The notes beneath the pieces are model-generated. The model had not been told where the DNA came from. It did no database searches and saw only the letters and a list, made by a program, of their open reading frames with translations. Both the position numbers and the translations under genes were made by a program. Source: Cladopsammia gracilis (Eukaryota; Cnidaria; Anthozoa; Scleractinia; Dendrophylliidae). From it: a DNA stretch of 64,000 nucleotides. Shown here one piece after another: positions 56,684 through 64,000 of the stretch (position 1 is its first letter; each line of letters begins with the position of its first letter). The stretch lies in assembly GCA_022457155.1 (NCBI GenBank), contig JAJGOT010000039.1, forward strand, positions 2,435,021-2,499,020. Direction: 5' to 3'.

Positions 56684-59489
56684 ATGAATGCCAAGCTTCT
56701 AGGTTTGTTTTTAGCCCTCGTGCTCTTGGCTAGTATGTATACTGAAAGTGAAGGTTTTGTTTCCAACCGAGTAGGACGTAAAAGATCTTCTATCCAGGTT
56801 AGTTGGGATACTAAACACAATTTAAAGGCCCATTTCCATCCGGGATGCAATGCGGTCGTTTGTTTTTGTTTTGAAATCGCGGTATTGTTAAATGGCGTAC
56901 TCTGATTGGTTAACTATTTTTATCCGGCTTTTCTCAAACACAAGTCATACACTTGCGAGAAATTCATCGAGCGGTGTTTTACGCTATTCAGTCACTATTC
57001 GTCTAGAAAGTACCTCATTTATCTATGGAAACAGACGAATCACTCGACGATGCTGAATCGCCAGTAAGAGTAAATGCTTACGGGTCAATCGTCAATCCGG
57101 AGAATGAAGAAGACAAGAATTAGGAAGATGAACACATAGATGACAAATCCACGTGCAAACATTCAATGTCAGATCAGTCAGCTTCATTTGTTCGCGTAAA
57201 GATTTACTCTTTTATTTTCCCCTGTCCTTTATGTTCATTTAGGTGGTGACTTGTTCTTGTAAAGGAGCTTGTTCCCGAAAGAATGGTCGAGGGCTTTCGA
57301 AGAATCGTAATTTCGTGATACACGAAATTCAAGATTAGTGATCGCAGCGCGCAATGCATCCCGGATGGAAATGGGCCTTTAAACATTACAGTTCCAGTGA
57401 AGTAACGTGATTTAAGTGGGGGGTGGGGAGGGGGGGGAGGGGGGGGAGGGGGAGGGGGGGGAGGGGGGGGAGGGGGGGGGAGGGGGAGGGGGGGAGGGGG
57501 GGAGGGGGAGGGGGGGAGGGGGAGGGGGGGGGGGGGGGGAGGGGGGAGGGGGGTTACATCCAGGTAAATGCACCCCGGGTTGATAACGGATATTTTGGTG
57601 TCCATCCACTAACTATTAACTTCATACTGAACTCGAAATATCCCAGTGGAAATTCGCTACCGTGCTGTTCCCGTATACCAGGAACCTCTTTCTCTCTGTT
57701 CCTCCACCCAGGTATATATATAGTTACCGGCGAACATACAACTGGAGGTAACCTTGCGGTTGGTAGGCATTCCATTCATGGGCCGGGGAAGTACCGTAGA
57801 ATTCCGAAAGCAGCGCAGCGCTCCTCGTTACTTTGGGAATTAGCAGCCACAAAGGGCCGTAATGTTTGGGAATCCGTTACTTTCGGACTGCTAAAATACG
57901 CGAACAAAATATATTCCAAGAAACTTATAAATGCTCTATCTCAAAATATGATTCTATTCTTTATCGCTGCTTTAGCTGAACAGAAAACATTTCCTATGTA
58001 AATACTAGAGACAATTGGAGGGATCGAGCCGACCAGCCATCTAAACCAGCCATCTAAACCAGCCACTTCATTCTCAGTCAAAATATAACGGTGATTAAGC
58101 ATGATGCGCAAAACCAGCAAAAAAAACTCCTAACTCGGAGAAAAAACTGGAAACAAAATTTCCAAATCGATGCAGAACCACCTTGACCTCTGGAGTTTAA
58201 AGGTTTAAAATAACACCTATTTAATGCTTTTAGCAGTACACAAAATGCAAAAAAAAAATCATCACGAGCAAAGTTCAAAAGTGGCTGATTGACGTCAAAT
58301 GAATTGCGAAAAACTTTGACAAAGCGTAGAATTTTAAACTTGGCTTATATTGCAATAAACCACATTTTTTTAAACCTAAAGATATTGTTTATTCAGGAGT
58401 GTACTTTTCTTTTCCTTTGACAGGTGTCTGATAAAAGTGATAGTACATTGCCGCTTCGGCTCACTCGAGAGGTAATTAACGAAATTTGACATAGCTTACA
58501 TTAGGATGAACTATAGGTTGGTTTTCACTTACAAACAGAGATCGATATCTGCTGCGACTGGGTTTTTTTCCGACAAGAGTCCTTTGCGACTTGTTCAATA
58601 GCAATCAGACGCCAAATAAAATCTTAGATTTAACCGTAACCAGACGTTGTTTGAACGTATTTTTCATGCGCTTGGCACGGGTAACATATTTTACGCGTCT
58701 GACACAGTTTGTAAGTTTTACCGCGCTCAGGCAAGGGTTTTATGTGTTCCTGCGCTTGGCACCGTTTGTATGTTTTCCCGCCCTTAAATATTCTCTGGGA
58801 TGCATGTTTGGCCCCGTCCACACGTATCCGGATATTTTTGAATCCGCAACTTTTTTGTTGCGGATTGGCCTTCCGTCCACACGTAGCCGGCGAATTCGGC
58901 TTACGAATCCGCAACTTTTTGAATCCGCTCTCCAGAGTGAAAATTTTTGAATACGCTACGAGTACGGCATCGTGTGGACGGCCGAATCCGGATGTTGTTA
59001 AATACGCTGGCGTGACAGTATTGGATCCAGTCTTTAACCGCGCGAATATTCAACATGGCCAATCGAAATGTTATTGCTTCACTTCCACTTGGACTTATTT
59101 CAAGTCTAATAACGTGTTTACAGTTGAATATGGCTTTGAGCTTGGCCTTTGCGTATGCTCTGTTGACAACATTTAATACGCTACGTGTAGACGCGAATAT
59201 TTTCTTAGAGATGAATCCGCAACAAAAAAGTTACGGATTTAAAAATATCCGGAAAAGTGTGGACGGGCCCTTCGCACGGTCCTACGCTTGACTCAGTTAA
59301 TGTGCTTGATTACCTTATTTGAAATGACTGTATACTTTTTAATACGACGTTTATAAGTAAGCTTTAGCGGGTTCATGTTTTCTTTGATCTACTTTTCTCG
59401 TTGATAGCTTGATTTCATTGTTGCAGGGCTCAACCGAACTGCGTATCCAGAGGGAAGAACTCTGCGATATGGCAAAAAGAAAATGCTGA
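56684..59489 (+). CDS. Small secreted peptide precursor, three exons (copy C)
   Basis: Exon 1, 56684-56797, starts MNAKLLGLFLALVLLASM and has GRKRSSIQ before the donor. Exon 2, 58424-58471, encodes VSDKSDSTLPLRLTRE. Exon 3, 59427-59489, ends EELCDMAKRKC and TGA. All exons are phase 0 with good splice signals, the same as copy B. The signal peptide and a dibasic site predict a secreted, processed product of perhaps 45 residues with two cysteines. AATAAA is present near 59682. Introns contain a G-rich tract and a MITE. It lies between the two inverted 3.3 kb transposon copies. Confidence 0.7.
57419..57553 (+). repeat. G-rich low-complexity tract (GGGGGAG)n
   Basis: About 135 bp of G runs broken by single A. 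It could form quadruplex structures. It creates long false Gly/Arg and Pro frames. Confidence 0.95.
58808..59272. mobile_element. MITE with GTCCACACGTATCCGG-type ends
   Basis: The left part (CCCGTCCACACG, ATCCGGATATTTTTGAATCCG) is repeated in reverse at the right (GATTTAAAAATATCCGG, GTGTGGACGGGCC). Internal copies of AATCCGCAAC and GTGTGGACGG show nested fold-back. About 465 bp, non-coding, within intron 2 of copy C. Confidence 0.75.
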
Positions 59490-60815
59490 AGATATAAGAC
59501 CATTTCAGATCAAGATATGAAACGGCTGGGAGAATGAATTATAACAGATATAAATAAACAATTGTTAGTTATAATATAAATGAAGACATAGAAAGCGCAT
59601 TCAGACTATTAGCAAAATCGGCCAGTGCAAGAATGTAAAGTTCGAACGTTACGTCCAAGGTATTTTGTTGAAATGCAATTCAATAAAAGAACCTCAAAGT
59701 AACCTTTGATTGTTTAAGTTCCAATTTATGTTAATACCCAGTGCCTATTTGGTAAATCTTTCCTATATACTCACTAAAAACTTATTAATAGACAACATAG
59801 ATTGATAATATGGAAAATTTTGTGTACTCAGAAGATGAAGGCCTACTCTGGGACCTTAAGTCGCCTTAAGTCGCCTAAAGTCGCCTAAAGTCGCCTAAAG
59901 TCGCCTTAAGTCGCCTAAAGTCGCCTTAAGTCGCCTAAAGTCGCCCTTTGTTGCTTAAGGTAGGCTGAAGTCGTTAGGCTTAAAAAGGCCTGCATACCTT
60001 AAAATTGCCCTAAAAGGTTTCACTTTTACTATTTCTTGAATATATAATAATTTTATTGCCCCAAATCTCCCTTAGTTCCCATATATGATTATATACTGCA
60101 AGGGTATGACTCCATGCAGTAAAACACCATGCTTCAATAGTCATGCAACATGCCCTAGTTGCTTCAATTATATTTGCTGAACCCTATAAAGGATGAACCA
60201 TTTTATTTTTGAGGGGTGGGGGGGGGGGGGGGGCAAATACCAAGAAAAAAAATTCACGCACAGATAAAGTATAGAAAAGTATGGAAAAATCACAAAAAAA
60301 TTCTTGCACAGCCTCAAGATGGTAAAAAAAATATGCTTGCTAAAACAAAATGTCCAACCCCCCACCCCTAAAAATAAAATGGTCCATCCCCAAGGAGGGT
60401 ACACTCATTCATCTTCAAAACATTGACAGCTATTTCTATAGGTTTACTTATATTTTATGGACAAAGTGTTGCTGAAAGGATGAAGTTGTGACTTATATTA
60501 TAATCAACATTTAATATGAGCAACATCATAAAAAAGAAACACTGCTGATCAGCAGTCAATACTGATATACTGTAATGGTGCAGGCATTCCTTCACCTTCA
60601 GGGTATTATAACAACAGTGAGAGCTGTTTTGGATCACTAAGATCACAATAATTTGAAAAGTATTTTGGGGTTAAGCCCAATTATTGCTTATCACTTTTAC
60701 ATTGAGCAAGTAAGCTTGAAAAGATCATAAGCTTAACCAATTGTATACATATTAATTATTCATAGTGTCCACAATTAGCTTTTAGCTAAATACCTTGACA
60801 CTTTAATAAAGTTTA

Positions 60816-60905
60816 TGTATGTATGTATGTATGTATGTATGTATGTATGTATGTATGTATGTATGTATGTATGTATGTATGTATGTATGTATGTATGTAT
60901 GTATG

Positions 60906-60936
<31 letters not shown>

Positions 60937-60940
60937 TGTA
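60816..60940. repeat. (TATG)n microsatellite, about 30 units
   Basis: Expanded relative to the matching tract at 53875-53942. Confidence 0.95.
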
Positions 60941-61806
60941 TGTAATGTAACTGTTTTCAAATGTACTTAAGCTTTTAAGCTTTCTTACCCAACGTGAAAG
61001 AGCAACCAAAAATGGGCCATTTCTCCCACATACAACTTCTAAGCTGGGTTCTAGCCATCCAACAGTATTCGATTTACAACCAATCGTAACTGAACGTTTG
61101 AAAACTTGAAGCTTCTTTACAACTTGTATATGTCATCTTCTTGACAGTTTGATGAAGCAAACAATTTTTAACCAACCTATACGCTCAAGATTGCAAAATT
61201 TGCATTGATTATGTTACTATGATGGCTCTCTGTCACAAAGGTCAAAAGGATTTCTTGTTATCAACCATTAAGCAGGAATGTGCAAAGGATTTGCAGCTGC
61301 TTCCAGCAGGAAAATTTGCCTCACTCGAGCAAACATGGCCGCCACATGTTTTTACCACGTGACTTCTTTTTAGAACATGGATGCCCACGCGCGCGGGCAC
61401 GCGCGCGGGCGCGCGCGCGCTCATGTTCAGATTCGGCAAACAAAGCCAAAGCTGAAGTGTTGCTGTTGTTGAAATTGAAACACATTCCCACTTTACAGTA
61501 CAGCCTGACTAGGCTTCGTGGCTCCCTCTAGGCTACCACTCACGTGCTTTTAATACCTTCGTGGCGTAGATTGCCAATCAAGCTGGCCTGGAATTTTTGA
61601 AATCGTTCTTGTAGCCATTGACTGGCTTCCTGCTTGTATTGCGAAAAGAAAACTAATTCCGACAACTCAATTCAAGGTAAGGTAGATGTAAATTTCTGAA
61701 ATTTATTGGTTAAGCGAGCGCGGGAGCTAGTCGCGCGCGGGAGGAAAAGAAACGCGCGAAGCATGGAAACTACCTACGATTGGAAAGGAATTCTGGGAGA
61801 ATCAAA

Positions 61807-62300
61807 ATGGCGGATGCCAATGTAAATATTGTCAATGCTGTGCATTCGTTTGTGATCCATTATTTTCTGGAAATTTTTGAGGTAATAATTAACTTCTACA
61901 CCGGTAAATCTGTCAACAGCCTCATCAGTAACACTATTTAGTTTTGTTTTGACAGGTTAAATTAAAATGTTGCCAGGTGGAAAAGTGTGAGAGCATTTCG
62001 GGCCTAGAAGCAGAACTAATCAACCCTGCTAGAAAGTCTCCTACGAGGGTTCGGTTCCCTGTCAGTGGAACATCCAAGTTTTCAGGAGCCGGACAAATAG
62101 TTGGAGAAAATGGGAAAGATGCGCTATTGAGAAGGACCCTCGCTTACGGTACCGAATATGATATTGGAATATTCTATTGGACTAAGGCAGGAGAACAACA
62201 AATTGGCTGGGTGCCTGACCAAACAGTTTTGGATGTCGTTTGCCAAGCTTTCGAGCCAAAATTGACTGTGCAACTGCCACAAAAGTGGCAGATAAATTAA
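61807..62300 (+). CDS. Two-exon gene carried by the transposon, copy 2
   Basis: Exon A, 61807-61881, and exon B, 61956-62300, with a 74-bp intron between. Same product as 52521-53014 except about one residue. The gene is open in both copies although flanking non-coding DNA shows scattered changes, which hints at recent duplication or selection. No domain is recognised. It could be the element's own protein or a captured host gene. Confidence 0.65.
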
Positions 62301-63204
62301 CCAAATTTATGTAATATGTGAAATCGAGAAGTGATTTTTAATTAACTAATTCGATGCCTTTGTTCATTGTTGCATAAATAAGTCAAGGAAAATGTATGTT
62401 AGTTTGATTCAGATCAGGTATCCATTTTTAAGTGAAAAAGTTGGATTTTTTTCCAAGATTTTGTTTGGCAGTGTATATGATCTTTATATTTTTGTATGAT
62501 TATTGTTTTTATTGCAATATCTTAAAAACATTTAAGCAGCTAACTGAATTTTTTCTCATTCTAGATAAGTAATATTGTTCCTGCCTCTTGTTTGGCTAAT
62601 TAATGTTCATAATACAATTTAGCATTCATATTATTTATATGTTGTTGTTGTTATTGTAATAATTTGAATCTCAGCATAGCTAAAAGGGGCTTTAAAATCT
62701 GGAAACTGGAGATTTATGGTCACTTAAGTCTATCTGAGACCAAGTGAACTGATTGTGATAATTTTGTTTATTGAAATATGAGACAAACTATCATGAATGC
62801 CAGGATTCATGTCAGGACTCAAGCTGTAGCCCTAACCCAACTCTATGCCTAACCTGAACTGGAGTCCTTGGTGGCAAACTGACTTAAGTCCTGACTTAAT
62901 CGGACCTGGCTTGAATCCTGTCTCATATTTCTCTCCAGAGACCAGTGGCTTGGTATTTAGGTATAGTGATGAAGAGACTGTCAATAACTTTTGTTTCATC
63001 ACTTTTTAGAAACACTTTTATGTTGCCTGAAGTTGCCTTCAGTCACCTTAAGTTGCCTTAAGTCGCCTTAAATCGCCTTAAGTCGCCTTAAGTCGCCTAA
63101 AGTCGCTTTAAGTCGCCAATATTTTAAACTAATTTTTCCTTAAGTCGCCTTAAATCGCTTAAAGTCGCCTAAAGTTACGGCGACTTAAGGTCCCAGAGTA
63201 GGCC

Positions 63205-64000
63205 TAACGGGATAATTTTAGACAAAACTTGACATTACTTTTGTAATCCCACTGTTACAAATATGTCTTTTGGGCTTTTTTAAATTAACACTGAAAATGG
63301 TGACAATGGTAAAAATGGAGGAGAGGTGTGCTAAAACCTTTTTTGTCTGCTTATGCAATAAGGCTTGAAATCTTAATTTCTATAATCGTTTATTTTCGCA
63401 CTGCCTTCGCAACTATTTCTGTATTTAATTGTAGGTCGGCCTTCACTTCGCGCAAGTTCATTCTAAGTAACTTGTTCCATGCCGATAACAGTTCATACTA
63501 CTACATTAGGTAGTACTACTTAATGGTTTGCCAAGTAGGAAAAATCGATCAATTTTTCTTTACTATATCAACAGAGAAAAAGAAACTGATCATGATGAGT
63601 TCATTGTAAGTAATTTGCTTCCATGACGATGACAGTCCATTGTCTCCATTCTATGGCTGCTATTACTAAAATTCATGCATTATGTCAGTTAAAAATAATT
63701 TTAGTACTTTAGTATTTTAGGTACATGAAAAAAAAATCAATTTCCCCTCATAGCGTCAAGAAAAAACTCATAATGAGAACATTTGTAACACATGCTTTTT
63801 CTTCCTTTTCACTAAAGTCCAAGTATGTTTCAATAAATAAATTAAATTTCTAATTTTGCAAACCTTTTTTTCAATGTCACGATATACACTTTACTCGCCT
63901 TTTCCGATTTCCGTTTTAATGAAAATTGAGTAGTTATTTTTCCGCTACTTAATATGTATTTCTAAAAAATAGTTACCGAGAAAAGACTAAACAAATATTT
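63205..64000. other. Host DNA, no gene seen
   Basis: AT-rich. The only open frame (63328-63513) is short and without a domain. Nothing is supported to the window edge. Confidence 0.4.

Larger units (their letters stand above)
59840..63204 (+). mobile_element. 3.3 kb transposon with GGCGACTTAAG ends, copy 2
   Basis: Inverted copy of 51607-54885. It is longer mainly through its (TATG)n tract at 60816-60940. Same ends, same gene, same CpG-like stretch. Confidence 0.8.

Noticed and set aside
57204..57605. Proline-rich and Gly/Arg-rich frames
   Set aside because: Pure products of the G-rich low-complexity tract.

Overview
The window looks like nuclear DNA of a cnidarian, probably an anthozoan such as a coral. 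This is an inference. It rests on AT-rich, intron-containing host DNA, many MITEs and LINE remnants, and two Polinton/Maverick (adintovirus-like) elements of types common in cnidarian genomes. There is no bacterial-style gene organisation.

Layout. (1) 1-4254: host and repeat DNA with a LINE reverse-transcriptase tail, a triplet microsatellite, the first exon of a small secreted-peptide gene (minus strand) and two MITEs. (2) 4261-19421: a 15.2 kb Polinton-like element (element 1) with 383-bp terminal inverted repeats (TIRs) and a 6-bp target duplication ACTAAG. It carries protein-primed DNA polymerase B, an AT-hook zinc finger, integrase, a phospholipase A2-like protein, a zinc ribbon, an adenain-like protease, capsid and core proteins, a packaging ATPase, a collagen/fibre-like remnant, a membrane protein and a VLTF3-like transcription factor. 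Several genes carry frameshifts or stops, so this copy is decaying. (3) 19933-37891: a Harbinger-like DNA transposon (TSD TAA) whose HARBI1-like gene is split by a second Polinton, element 2 (20466-37412). Element 2 belongs to a different, more GC-rich lineage. It has YqaJ-type exonuclease, VLTF3-like factor, minor and major capsid proteins, ATPase, several membrane or coiled-coil proteins, integrase and PolB, plus a strongly structured non-coding segment. Its tips are palindromes of about 200 bp. (4) 37.9-64 kb: host DNA holding two further copies of the secreted-peptide gene (exons at 41.6-45.9 kb and 56.7-59.5 kb) and an orphan third exon at 48.8 kb. It also holds a TTAA-flanked fold-back element, a CR1/L2-type LINE tail, and two inverted, nearly identical 3.3 kb transposon copies (51.6-54.9 and 59.8-63.2 kb), each carrying the same two-exon gene.

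How the parts fit. In both Polintons, PolB and integrase would copy and insert the element. The major capsid, minor capsid and ATPase would make and fill a particle, and in element 1 the protease would mature it. The VLTF3-like factor, with repeated AT-rich promoter motifs just upstream of most starts, suggests self-encoded transcription. The most interesting points are an in-frame A_AAA_AAC slippery site that would join the PLA2-like and integrase reading frames of element 1, the structured RNA candidate of element 2, palindromic tips on both elements, a perfect 42-bp hairpin at 55.5 kb, and the small secreted-peptide family. No database search was possible; family names come from recognised motifs.
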